From: Sphingomonas sp. CROZ-RG-20F-R02-07
Lineage (GTDB): Bacteria; Pseudomonadota; Alphaproteobacteria; Sphingomonadales; Sphingomonadaceae
DNA length: 64,000 bases
Assembly (NCBI RefSeq): GCF_022662335.1
Contig: NZ_JAKNQJ010000003.1
Location: 326,726 to 390,725, forward strand
Reading direction: 5' to 3'
Of the stretch, positions 25,663 through 33,578 are shown in pieces. Numbering within the stretch: the first letter of the stretch is position 1; each line of letters starts with the position of its first letter. The position numbers and the translations under genes are program-made. Below the pieces are notes generated by a model. It was not told the origin of the DNA. It made no database searches and saw only the letters and a program-made list of their open reading frames with translations.

Positions 25663-26313
25663 ATGGTGCTTCTCTCGCAACTTCTCGATCCGGCCGCGCT
25701 CGCCATCGTCGGTGGCGGCACGCTCCTGTCCGCGGTGCTGCGTTCGCCGCTGCGGGACCTGCGCCGCGCCCTCGCCGCCTTGCGAACGCTTGCCCGCGCG
25801 CCCTTCTCGGCGGAGCCGGCGCTGGCGCAGATCGCGGCGCTCGCCCGGATCGCCCGGCGCAGCGGCGTGCTGTCGCTCGATCGCTCGGTGATCGCGGATC
25901 CCGACATCGCCGCCGCGATCGCCGGCATCGTCGATGGCGACAAGCCCGATGCGATCGCGGCCCTCGTCGCCTGGCGCCGCCGCGCGCGCTGCGAGCGCCA
26001 TGCCGCGGCCGCCGATGTCTGGGCGGGCGCCGCCGAGGCCGCCCCGGCGATGGGCATGGTCGGCACGCTCGTCGGGCTGGCGGCGATGTTCGCGGCGATG
26101 CGCGACCCGGCGACGATCGGCGGCGCGATGGCGATCGCGTTGCTCTCCACGCTCTATGGTGCGCTGTTCGGAAATCTCGTCTTCCTGCCGATCGCCAACC
26201 GGCTGCGCGCATCCGCCCGTCACGAAGGGCTGGAGCGCGCGCGGATCGAGGCGCCGCTCGTCGCGCTCGCGGCCCGCGAAGCCCCGGGTGTGGCCTTGGC
26301 GAGCGCGGCATGA
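25663..26313 (+). CDS. MotA/TolQ/ExbB-type proton channel protein (second stator-like MotA)
   Basis: The product has 216 residues, shorter than MotA (287 here). Hydrophobic segments near the N-terminus (LLDPAALAIVGGGTLLSAVL) are followed by a cytoplasmic loop, then APAMGMVGTLVGLAAMFAAM and GGAMAIALLSTLYGALFGNL, the MotA/ExbB channel signature. The ATG at 25642 lies inside the sigma-54 promoter and cannot be used from that transcript, so 25663 is preferred; the mRNA would then be almost leaderless. It overlaps the MotB-like gene as ATGA. Placement between flgB and flgA suggests an alternative or accessory stator subunit, but function is inferred. Confidence 0.75.
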   Translation: MVLLSQLLDPAALAIVGGGTLLSAVLRSPLRDLRRALAALRTLARAPFSAEPALAQIAALARIARRSGVLSLDRSVIADPDIAAAIAGIVDGDKPDAIAALVAWRRRARCERHAAAADVWAGAAEAAPAMGMVGTLVGLAAMFAAMRDPATIGGAMAIALLSTLYGALFGNLVFLPIANRLRASARHEGLERARIEAPLVALAAREAPGVALASAA

Positions 26314-26840
26314 CCGACGATTTCCCCGTACCCGCGCCGATGCGGCCGATCTGGCTGGTGACACTCGCCGACCTCGCGCTGCTGCTGCTCGGCTTCCTCG
26401 TTCTCGTCCAGGCGACCGGACGCGCCGACCGCAAGGCGCTGGTCGCGGGGCTGCACGACCGGTTCGGCGTCACCGGCTTCGCCCCGGCATCCATGCCGAT
26501 GCCGGTCGCCGCCTTTGCGACCACCGATTTCGCGACCGGCTCGGCCGCGTTGCCCGACGACCCCGCGTCACTGATCGCCTGGGCGCGCCAGGCGCTCGCC
26601 GATCCGCGCGTGGCGCTGAACGTCTCGGGCACGAGCGACGGCACCGCCGCCGATGTCGATCCGGCCACGCAGAGCGGCGCGGTGCTCGCCGCCGACCGGG
26701 CGCGCGCCGTCGTGGCCGCGCTCGCCGCCGCGCACGTCGCGACCGGCCGGATCGCGCTGGCCACCACCCAACGGCCCGGCCTGCGCCGGGCGATCGTCAC
26801 CCTCGCCTTTGCCGGCGAACCTTCACGGAGCGTCCCATGA
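26310..26840 (+). CDS. MotB-like membrane protein (second stator-like)
   Basis: The 176-residue protein starts with a short cytoplasmic tail and one membrane helix, LVTLADLALLLLGFLVLVQA, in which the Asp occupies the place of the proton-binding Asp of MotB. The periplasmic part is short. It retains a degenerate OmpA-like stretch (LNVSGTSDGTAAD and LAADRARAVVAALAA) but lacks a clear full peptidoglycan-binding domain. It pairs with the preceding MotA-like gene by overlap and overlaps flgA at its end. It may form an accessory stator or another flagellum-linked proton channel. Confidence 0.7.
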   Translation: MTDDFPVPAPMRPIWLVTLADLALLLLGFLVLVQATGRADRKALVAGLHDRFGVTGFAPASMPMPVAAFATTDFATGSAALPDDPASLIAWARQALADPRVALNVSGTSDGTAADVDPATQSGAVLAADRARAVVAALAAAHVATGRIALATTQRPGLRRAIVTLAFAGEPSRSVP

Positions 26841-27361
26841 TCCGGCTTCTTCCCCTCCTCCTGCTCGCCGCCCCCACGGTCGCGGCGGCCGGCGGGTTCC
26901 AGGACACCGCCTCGCTCGACCGCGCGGTGGCGGCCTTTACCGGCCACGCGATCGGCGACGAGGGCGGCGCGCGCACCGCGGTGGATGCGCGGCTGAAGCT
27001 CGCCCAATGTCCGACGGTCGCGCTGTCGTGGCGCACGCCCGCGCACGACGCGGTGGTGATCGCCTGTTCGGGCCCGGACTGGCGGATCTACGTGCCGATG
27101 CGCACCGTTCCGGCGGTCGGCCTGTCGGGCGCGACGGTGATCCAGCCGCCGATGCAACGGGCCGAAGCCGTCATCAAACGCGGCGATCCGGTGGTGATCG
27201 AGGCGGGCACCGAGGGCTTTGCGATCAGCCGCGAAGGCGTCGCGATGGGCGATGCCGCGCCCGGTGCGCGCTTCATGGTGAAGGTGGACGATGCCCGTAC
27301 GCCCGTCCAGGCGATCGCGCGCGCCAGCGGCCGTGCCACGCTGCCGGGCTGGGGCGAATGA
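26837..27361 (+). CDS. flgA: flagellar P-ring assembly chaperone
   Basis: The 174-residue protein has a signal peptide (MIRLLPLLLLAAPTVAAA). The SAF-like/FlgA domain follows: KLAQCPTVALSW, the cysteine pair around the DWRIYVPM strand, then AEAVIKRGDPVVIEA and terminal VQAIARASGRATLPG. It acts in the periplasm, helping FlgI assemble the P-ring. It overlaps the MotB-like gene by ATGA, so it is expressed from the sigma-54 promoter at 25636. The sigma-28 promoter of flgM begins ten bases after its stop. Confidence 0.92.
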   Translation: MIRLLPLLLLAAPTVAAAGGFQDTASLDRAVAAFTGHAIGDEGGARTAVDARLKLAQCPTVALSWRTPAHDAVVIACSGPDWRIYVPMRTVPAVGLSGATVIQPPMQRAEAVIKRGDPVVIEAGTEGFAISREGVAMGDAAPGARFMVKVDDARTPVQAIARASGRATLPGWGE

Positions 27362-27370
27362 AAAAATCGC

Positions 27371-27397
27371 TAAAGCTTCGCGCCGATCGGCCGTCTT
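27371..27397 (+). promoter_or_regulatory. sigma-28 (FliA) promoter for flgM
   Basis: TAAA (27371-27374), 15 bases, then GCCGTCTT (27390-27397) fits the FliA pattern TAAA-N15-GCCG and the other three sites in this window. The transcript would start about 20-25 bases before the flgM ATG at 27431. Sigma-28 control of its own anti-sigma factor is the expected feedback. Confidence 0.75.
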
Positions 27398-27430
27398 TAC
27401 CCGTGTCAGCGATGCCGGGAAGGTGCAGAC

Positions 27431-27730
27431 ATGGTCGATGCGATAGGCGTGAACAAGGTTGCGGGCGCGGATCTCCTCCGCGCGTCGACAACGGTGACCG
27501 CCTCGGCGGAGCCGCAGGATACCCCGAAGGCCGCACCGGCCGGGGCGAGCACGGCGAGCCAGTCGATCGCCCTTTCCAAGCAGCTGGCCAGCGCCGCGCC
27601 GGTGGACACCGCACGCGTCGCCGAGATCCGCAAGGCCATCGCCGATGGCACATTTCCCATTCTGCCGGCGACGATCGCCGATCGCATGCTCGCGCTGAAG
27701 ATGGACTGGACGACGCATGACAAGGCGTGA
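27431..27730 (+). CDS. flgM: anti-sigma-28 factor
   Basis: The 99-residue product is small and disordered at the N-terminus, with the FlgM C-terminal sigma-binding signature VDTARVAEIRKAIADGTFPI. It holds FliA inactive until the hook-basal body is complete and is then exported. A GGAAGG ribosome binding site precedes the ATG. The 3' end overlaps the flgN-like gene by 14 bases. Having flgM, flgN-like and fliA in one stretch is consistent with an enteric-type checkpoint. Confidence 0.92.
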   Translation: MVDAIGVNKVAGADLLRASTTVTASAEPQDTPKAAPAGASTASQSIALSKQLASAAPVDTARVAEIRKAIADGTFPILPATIADRMLALKMDWTTHDKA

Positions 27731-28031
27731 TGCGCTCGTGACGGTGATCGATTCGCTCCATGCGGAGATCGCCGCGCTGAAGACCAACGACGTGCACGCG
27801 CTGGAACGCGCGACGCGCGAGAAGCTGGCCGCCATCGAGCAGGTCGCGCTGCTCGGCACCGGCCCCGCCGGACCCGAGATCCGCGAACTGGCCGACGAGG
27901 CGAACCGGCTGAACGAGACCTGCCGGATCTATGTGAACCTGATGGCGGCAAATGTTCGCCGCCGCCTGCAGATGCTGGCCGGCGATCATGCCGCTTCCTA
28001 CCGCCCCGGCATCGCCGGCGCCTATGCCTGA
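27717..28031 (+). CDS. flgN: FlgN-like flagellar export chaperone
   Basis: The 104-residue protein is all-helical by appearance (IDSLHAEIAALKTNDVHALE, then EIRELADEANRLNETCRIYV). Its place after flgM, its length and its acidic-hydrophobic helix pattern fit FlgN, the chaperone of FlgK and FlgL. Sequence conservation in FlgN is weak, so the call rests mainly on context. A palindrome GGCGGC-N8-GCCGCC with a CGGCAA half-site lies inside the gene at 27944-27963, about 100 bp upstream of the next sigma-54 promoter. Confidence 0.75.
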   Translation: MTRRDALVTVIDSLHAEIAALKTNDVHALERATREKLAAIEQVALLGTGPAGPEIRELADEANRLNETCRIYVNLMAANVRRRLQMLAGDHAASYRPGIAGAYA

Positions 28032-28058
28032 CGCCCCTGCCGCCGCCTGACGGGCGGT

Positions 28059-28074
28059 TGGCACGGTCCTTGCC
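28059..28074 (+). promoter_or_regulatory. sigma-54 promoter for the lytic transglycosylase
   Basis: TGGCACGGTCCTTGCC matches the RpoN consensus in both elements with GG-N10-GC spacing. Transcription would start near 28085, 26 bases before the ATG at 28111. It may also supply flhA and fliA, which follow closely on the same strand. Confidence 0.9.
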
Positions 28075-28110
28075 TATGATCCTCCGAACAGGGGGCATTT
28101 CCGCAAGACC

Positions 28111-28968
28111 ATGACCGTTACGGCGATCACCAATTCCAGGGTTCAATCGGCGATCCAGCTTGCGAGCAGCAAGACGGGCGTGGATTTCGGCTATCTGCTG
28201 GGCCAGGCCAAGCTGGAAAGCGGCCTGCGCAGCGATGCCCACGCCTCCACCTCCAGCGCGTCGGGCCTCTACCAGTTCATCGACCAGAGCTGGCTCGCGA
28301 TCGTCAAGAAGCACGGCGCCGAGAACGGCCTGTCCTGGGCCGCCGATGCGATCCAGCCGGGCACGGGCGGCAAGCTGTCGGTCGCCGACGGCAACACCAA
28401 GGCGGCGATCCTGGCGCTGCGCAACGATCCCGCCACCGCCTCGATGATGGCCGCCGAATATGCGTCCGACAACAAGGATGCGCTCCAGGGCACGCTCGGC
28501 CGCAGCGTGACCGGCACCGATCTCTACATGGCGCATTTCCTGGGGCTGGGCGGCGCGAAGAAATTCCTCTCGACCATGCAGGCGACGCCCGACGCGAGCG
28601 GCGCGGCGCTGTTCCCGGCCGCCGCCGCCGCCAATCGCAGCGTCTTCTATGGCAGCGACGGCACGCCGCGCAGCCTGTCGCAAATCTATGCCCGCTTCGC
28701 CGCGAAGCTGGACGGCAGCACGGCCGACGCCGCCGCGACCGCCGCCGCCAACACCGGCTTCGCCGCGCAGGCGCTCGACATGAACGGCGCCACCGTCGTC
28801 ACCGGCGCGGGCGAGAGTGCGACCGACGCACTCGCCTGGGCATCGGCCACGCTCGGCAAGTTCGGACGCGGCACCGGTGCGGCCGGCACGACCGCCGCGT
28901 CGCTGCTGCGGCCGACCCCCGATACCGCGCGGCTCGCCTATCTGATGCTCGCACGGATGGGCGGCTGA
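28111..28968 (+). CDS. flagellar-cluster lytic transglycosylase
   Basis: The 285-residue protein has an SLT-type lysozyme-like domain near its N-terminus: GQAKLESGLRSDA carries the likely catalytic glutamate and SGLYQFIDQSWLAIVKKHG the conserved glycine/tyrosine/phenylalanine segment. The C-terminal half is Ala-rich and probably mediates interactions. No cleavable signal peptide is seen, so export by the flagellar apparatus is possible. Because FlgJ here lacks a muramidase domain, this enzyme probably opens peptidoglycan for the rod, as SltF does in Rhodobacter. It has its own sigma-54 promoter and is followed by flhA after four bases. Confidence 0.8.
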   Translation: MTVTAITNSRVQSAIQLASSKTGVDFGYLLGQAKLESGLRSDAHASTSSASGLYQFIDQSWLAIVKKHGAENGLSWAADAIQPGTGGKLSVADGNTKAAILALRNDPATASMMAAEYASDNKDALQGTLGRSVTGTDLYMAHFLGLGGAKKFLSTMQATPDASGAALFPAAAAANRSVFYGSDGTPRSLSQIYARFAAKLDGSTADAAATAAANTGFAAQALDMNGATVVTGAGESATDALAWASATLGKFGRGTGAAGTTAASLLRPTPDTARLAYLMLARMGG

Positions 28969-28972
28969 CGCG

Positions 28973-31036
28973 ATGAACGCACTGCTCTCCAATCTTCGCC
29001 GCGGCGCCCTGCCGCTCGCGATCCTGCTGCTCGTCGTGCTGCTCGTCGTGCCGATCCCCGCGGCGATGCTCGACCTGTTCTTCGTCACCAACATCGCGAT
29101 CAGCCTCGCGGTGCTGATGGTGGCGCTGAACGCGCAGAAGCCGCTCGACTTCTCCGCCTTCCCCACCGTGCTGCTGTTCACGACGCTGTTCCGCCTGGGC
29201 CTCAACGTCGCCTCGACGCGCGTCGTGCTGGTGCACGGGCACGAAGGCGGGGGTGCGGCAGGTCATGTGATCGAGGCGTTCGGCACCTTCCTGATCGGCG
29301 GCGACTATGTCGTCGGCCTGTTCGTCTTCGCGATCCTGCTCATCATCAACCTGATCGTGGTGACCAAGGGCGCGGGCCGCGTGTCCGAAGTCAGCGCGCG
29401 CTTCACGCTCGATGCGCTGCCGGGCAAGCAGATGGCGATCGACGCCGATCTGAACGCGGGCCTCATCACCCCCGACGAAGCCAAGCAGCGCCGCATCGAC
29501 ACCGCGACCGAAGCCGAATTCTACGGATCGATGGACGGTTCGTCCAAATTCGTGAAGGGCGACGCGGTCGCGGGCATGCTGATCCTGGCGGCCAACATCG
29601 TCGGCGGGCTGATTCTCGGCCCGGTCAGCCACGGCATGACGATCGGCGCCGCCGCGCACAATTACGTGCTGCTGGCGATCGGCGACGCGCTCGTCGCGCA
29701 GCTCCCGTCGCTGATGCTCTCGATCGCCGCCGCCGCGATCGTCACCCGCGTCACCTCGACGCACGATCTGGCCGGCCAGATCGGCAGCCAGTTCGGCAGC
29801 CCTCGCACCTGGACGCCGGTCGCGGTGATCCTCGGATTGCTGGGGCTGATGCCCGGCATGCCGCATCTGGTGATCCTGGGGGCGGCATCGATCGCCGGCT
29901 TCGCCGCGTGGAAGCTGCGCCAGATCGCGCGCCGGCCGGTGGTCGTTCCCGCCGCCGTGGTGGAGCCGGTCGACCAGTCCAAGATCGGCTGGGACGAGGT
30001 GACCGAGGGCATGCAGGTCAATCTCGACATCGGCTACGGCCTCGTGCCGCTGGTGGACGAACGCCGCGGATCGCCGCTGATGGGGCGGATCACCGGGGTG
30101 CGCCGGCAATTGTCGAAGGAACTCGGCTTCGTCGTGCCGCAGGTTCGCGTGCGCGACGACATCAATCTCGCGCCCTACACCTATCGGATCATGCTGAACG
30201 GCGTGTGCCTGGGCGAAGACCAGGTCGCGCCCGACGAGATGCTCGCCCTCGACACCGGCCAGGCCTATGGCACGCTTCAGGGCAAGACCGCCAAGGACCC
30301 GACCTTCGGCCTCGACGCCACCTGGATTTCCACCAGCGACGCCGATGCCGCGACCGGCATGGGCTATCTGGTGGTCGATCCCGGCACCGTGATGGCGACG
30401 CACCTGAACCACGCGCTCGGCCAGAACGCGTCGGACCTGCTCGGCCCCGACGAGGTGCAGGCGCTGCTCGACGGCCTGAAGGAGCGCGCCGCGCAACTGG
30501 TGGCGAGCCTCAGCCCGGCGCCGCTGCCGCTCACCACGCTCACCCAGGTGCTGCGCGGGCTGCTGGCGGAGAATGTGCCGCTGAAGGAATTCCGCCGCAT
30601 CGCCGCCGCCATCGCGGTCGCCGCGCAGAAGACGCAGGACGCCGAGGAAATCATCGAGGCGATCCGCCCCGAACTCGGCCCGCTCATCATCGGCAAGCTG
30701 TGCGGCGTGCGCGAGCCGCTGCGCGTGATGACGCTGGAGGGGCAGTTGGAAGGCCTGCTCGGCCAGGCGATGCGCTCCGACGCGTCGCGCCGCCACGTCA
30801 TCGAACCCGATCTCGGCCGCCGCATCGTCGAGGCGCTGCAACGCGCCGCGCAGCCGATGCTCGCCGAGGCCAAGCCCTTCGCCCTCGTCGTCCAGCCCGC
30901 GATTCGCGTGGCCATCCGCAAACTCGTCAAGACCTGCCTGCCCGACACCCCCGTCCTCTCCTTCTTCGAGGTTCCCGAAGAGAAGGCGGTGGAGGTGATC
31001 GCGGTGATCGGCGCATCCGGAGCCCTGCCCGCATGA
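28973..31036 (+). CDS. flhA: flagellar type III export apparatus protein FlhA
   Basis: The 687-residue protein is full length. Eight membrane helices occupy the N-terminal half, including PLAILLLVVLLVVPIPAAML and the conserved LFRLGLNVASTRVVL region. A FHIPEP-family cytoplasmic domain starts near residue 330 and ends with FFEVPEEKAVEVIAVIG. FlhA forms the export gate ring and receives chaperone-substrate complexes. Its stop overlaps the fliA start by ATGA. flhF and flhG, often adjacent, are absent. Confidence 0.97.
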   Translation: MNALLSNLRRGALPLAILLLVVLLVVPIPAAMLDLFFVTNIAISLAVLMVALNAQKPLDFSAFPTVLLFTTLFRLGLNVASTRVVLVHGHEGGGAAGHVIEAFGTFLIGGDYVVGLFVFAILLIINLIVVTKGAGRVSEVSARFTLDALPGKQMAIDADLNAGLITPDEAKQRRIDTATEAEFYGSMDGSSKFVKGDAVAGMLILAANIVGGLILGPVSHGMTIGAAAHNYVLLAIGDALVAQLPSLMLSIAAAAIVTRVTSTHDLAGQIGSQFGSPRTWTPVAVILGLLGLMPGMPHLVILGAASIAGFAAWKLRQIARRPVVVPAAVVEPVDQSKIGWDEVTEGMQVNLDIGYGLVPLVDERRGSPLMGRITGVRRQLSKELGFVVPQVRVRDDINLAPYTYRIMLNGVCLGEDQVAPDEMLALDTGQAYGTLQGKTAKDPTFGLDATWISTSDADAATGMGYLVVDPGTVMATHLNHALGQNASDLLGPDEVQALLDGLKERAAQLVASLSPAPLPLTTLTQVLRGLLAENVPLKEFRRIAAAIAVAAQKTQDAEEIIEAIRPELGPLIIGKLCGVREPLRVMTLEGQLEGLLGQAMRSDASRRHVIEPDLGRRIVEALQRAAQPMLAEAKPFALVVQPAIRVAIRKLVKTCLPDTPVLSFFEVPEEKAVEVIAVIGASGALPA

Positions 31037-31806
31037 ACGCGCTCAGCATGAAATCCGCCTTTGTCGATGCAACGGCGCTCGGGTCGGGAACCGGCCCCCT
31101 CACCTATCGTCCCGGCCAGCGCGCCGGCATGGACGCGAACACGCTGGTGCGCGAGCATCTGCCGCTCGTCCGGCGGATCGCGTGGCACGTCCATGGCTGC
31201 ATGAGCAGCGTCGTCGAGGTGGAGGATCTCGTCCAGGTCGGGCTGATCGCGCTGGTCGAGGCGGCCGCCCATTTCGAGGATCGCGGCGGCGCGACCTTTC
31301 GCCAATATGTGGCCACCCGGCTGCGCGGCGCGATGATCGACGAACTGCGCCGCCAGGCGACCACCACGCGCGGCGCGATGCGGCGGCGGCGTGCCTATGC
31401 CGATGCCGTTTCCACGCTGACGGCGCAGACCGGCAAGGCGCCGACGGAGGCCGCAACCGCCGAAAAGCTGGGCGTCACGGTCGCCAAGCTGCGCGCCGAA
31501 TATGTCACCGCCGATCCCATCCGGTTCGAATCGGTCGACGAGATCTATGCCGACGATCTGCCCTGGTTCGCCGACGACACCCCCGACGCCTTCGCCCAGC
31601 TCGCCGATGGCGACCTGCGCGCCGCGCTCGTCGAGGCGATCGGCGCGTTGCCGACGCGCGAGGCGCAGGTGGTGCAGCTCTATTATGTCGAGGAAATGAA
31701 CCTCGAGGAGATCGGCCAGGTGCTCGGCGTCGGCCAGGCACGCGTCTGCCAGATCAAGAAATCGGCGCACGATCGGCTGAAAAAGGCGCTCGCCGCGCTG
31801 CGGTGA
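31033..31806 (+). CDS. fliA: RNA polymerase sigma factor for flagellar operons (sigma-28)
   Basis: The 257-residue sigma factor has region 2 (VREHLPLVRRIAWHVHG, then VEDLVQVGLIALVEAAAHFE and GATFRQYVATRLRGAMIDEL), region 3, and region 4 (LPTREAQVVQLYYVEEMNLE, then EIGQVLGVGQARVCQIKKSA). It recognises TAAA-N15-GCCG promoters, of which four are found here: before flgM, both flagellin genes and fliD. FlgM is its expected inhibitor. It is coupled to flhA. Confidence 0.95.
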   Translation: MNALSMKSAFVDATALGSGTGPLTYRPGQRAGMDANTLVREHLPLVRRIAWHVHGCMSSVVEVEDLVQVGLIALVEAAAHFEDRGGATFRQYVATRLRGAMIDELRRQATTTRGAMRRRRAYADAVSTLTAQTGKAPTEAATAEKLGVTVAKLRAEYVTADPIRFESVDEIYADDLPWFADDTPDAFAQLADGDLRAALVEAIGALPTREAQVVQLYYVEEMNLEEIGQVLGVGQARVCQIKKSAHDRLKKALAALR

Positions 31807-31864
31807 GGCGCCTCGTCGCCGCGCGCCGGCTCCCCTTTGCCGGGCGACCGCGCTATGATGTGCC

Positions 31865-32512
31865 ATGCGCCGCTTCGAAACAGGCCCGCGTCTGCTGGCG
31901 ATCGGGCTCGCCATGCTCGCCGGCTTCGTCGATGCGCTCGGTTTTCTGAAGCTGGGCGGCCTGTTCGTCTCGTTCATGAGCGGCAACTCGACGCGCATGG
32001 CGGTCGGCCTGGCCGGCGACGTGCCGAACGGCCTGGCCGCGGCGGTGCTGATCGCAGCGTTCGTCGGCGGAGTCATGACGGGCGCGACCATCGGACGGGT
32101 CGCGGGGCGGTGGCGCCGGCAGGCGGTGTTGGCGTTCGTGCTGACGGCGCTGGCGATGGCGGCTGCCGCGGCCACGCTCGGCATCGGCCCCTATCCTGCG
32201 CCGCTGCTGATGGCGGCCGCGATGGGCGCGGCCAATGCGGTGTTCCAGCGCGATGGCGAGGTGAGCGTCGGCGTCACCTATATGACCGGCACGCTCGTGA
32301 AGTTGGGCCAGCATCTGGCGGCCGCGCTCGCCGGGGGTCCGCGCTTCGCCTGGGTGCCGTATCTGCTGCTGTGGCTGGGGCTGGTCGCCGGCGCGATCGC
32401 GGGTGCGGCGGTGTTTCCCGTCCTCGGCCTGCGCGCGTTGTGGATCGCCACGGCGGGCGCAGCGCTGTTGCTGGCGGCCGCGGCGGCGCTTGGCCCCACG
32501 CGCGAGCGATGA
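31865..32512 (+). CDS. DUF1275 (YoaK-like) membrane protein
   Basis: The 215-residue protein has about six membrane helices. AMLAGFVDALGFLKLGGLFV then SFMSGNSTRMAV is the DUF1275 hallmark, and the later GAANAVFQRDGE plus VTYMTGTLVKLGQHLA segment matches the second conserved block. Members are inner-membrane proteins of unknown activity. It lies 58 bases after fliA without a visible terminator, but has no evident link to motility. Confidence 0.88.
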   Translation: MRRFETGPRLLAIGLAMLAGFVDALGFLKLGGLFVSFMSGNSTRMAVGLAGDVPNGLAAAVLIAAFVGGVMTGATIGRVAGRWRRQAVLAFVLTALAMAAAAATLGIGPYPAPLLMAAAMGAANAVFQRDGEVSVGVTYMTGTLVKLGQHLAAALAGGPRFAWVPYLLLWLGLVAGAIAGAAVFPVLGLRALWIATAGAALLLAAAAALGPTRER

Positions 32513-32522
32513 GGCGGACGCG

Positions 32523-33509
32523 CTAGCCGCGCCTACCCGTCAGCCGCTCCCAATTGCCGTGCGCGAAGGCCGTACGCGCCGCATCGTCGAGCGCGACCGA
32601 TTCGAGAAAGCGGCGCGGCGCCCCGCCTTCGCGATATTGGTAGGGAAAATCGGTGGAGAACAGCAGCCGCTCCGGGCCGACGATGGCGAGGCAGCGTTGG
32701 AGATAGGTGTCGCTCCACATCCCACTTCCGGTGACGTAGAGATTGTCGCGCGCATAATCCGCCAGCGAGCGTTGCAGCGGGAGCGCGCGCTGGAAGACCG
32801 GGGCCATGCGCTCCAGATAGAACAACACCACCTCGCCCCAATGGCCGAGGATGATCTGCAGATCGGGCAGCTCGTCGAACACGCCGGCCGCTGCCAGACG
32901 GACCCATTGCAGGCCGGCCTCATAATGCCATCCCAGACCGAACGCCGCGAGCACGAGGTCGGCCGTGTCGCTTATCCCGGAATAATTGGCCTCGCGCACC
33001 GCCGCCAGCGGCGTCTGCGGATGGATGAAGAGCGGCACGCCGAGCTCCGCCGCCTTCGCCAGCATGGGCCGCATGGCGGGATGATCGAGATGGCGTTCGC
33101 GCGTTCGGCCGCAGAGCAGCGCGCCCTTCAGCCCCAGCTCGCGGACGGCGCGTTCCAGCTCGCGCGGCGCCGCATCGCCGTCCGCGGTGGGCAGGGCCGC
33201 GAAGCCCTGGAACCGGTCGGGGTGGCGGACGCACGCCTCGGCGATCCGGTCGTTGACGCGGCGCGCCATCTGGACGGCGGGTCCGGCTTCGAGATTGTGG
33301 AGCCCCGGCGTGGTGAGCGAGAGCACCTGCACGTCGACGCCCTGCTCGTCCATCAGCGCCAGACGGCCCGCGCCCAGATCGGCGAGGCGCGATCCGTTCT
33401 CGCCGCCATCGGCAAAGGCGGACACCGGATCGTGCGGCGGCGGCGCCGCGGCCCACGCCTCGCGCACGTCGGCCGGCAGGATATGCTCTTCGATCGCGAT
33501 CAGGCGCAT
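32523..33509 (-). CDS. amidohydrolase family protein (ACMSD/decarboxylase-like)
   Basis: The 328-residue protein is a TIM-barrel amidohydrolase of the amidohydrolase-2 group. IAIEEHILPAD replaces the usual HxH start with E-x-H, which is common in the decarboxylase subgroup. VPLFIHPQTPL and IILGHWGEVVLFYLERM supply later metal/catalytic histidines, and FSTDFPYQY the conserved aspartate. Such enzymes include ACMSD and gamma-resorcylate or 2,3-dihydroxybenzoate decarboxylases acting on aromatic acids. The substrate is not evident and no aromatic pathway genes are adjacent. It converges on the DUF1275 gene with a ten-base gap. Confidence 0.85.
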   Translation of the reverse strand: MRLIAIEEHILPADVREAWAAAPPPHDPVSAFADGGENGSRLADLGAGRLALMDEQGVDVQVLSLTTPGLHNLEAGPAVQMARRVNDRIAEACVRHPDRFQGFAALPTADGDAAPRELERAVRELGLKGALLCGRTRERHLDHPAMRPMLAKAAELGVPLFIHPQTPLAAVREANYSGISDTADLVLAAFGLGWHYEAGLQWVRLAAAGVFDELPDLQIILGHWGEVVLFYLERMAPVFQRALPLQRSLADYARDNLYVTGSGMWSDTYLQRCLAIVGPERLLFSTDFPYQYREGGAPRRFLESVALDDAARTAFAHGNWERLTGRRG

Positions 33510-33578
33510 GGGCTAACCCCGGTTGGGCGTTGACGAGCGGCCATCCGACGGGCCGCCTGCCGGATCGGTTCGCGTCCG

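Noticed and set aside
28799..30841. Open frame of 680 codons antisense to flhA
   Set aside because: Composition (His, Arg, Gln, Asp repeats) is that of a shadow frame; flhA on the other strand is complete and conserved.
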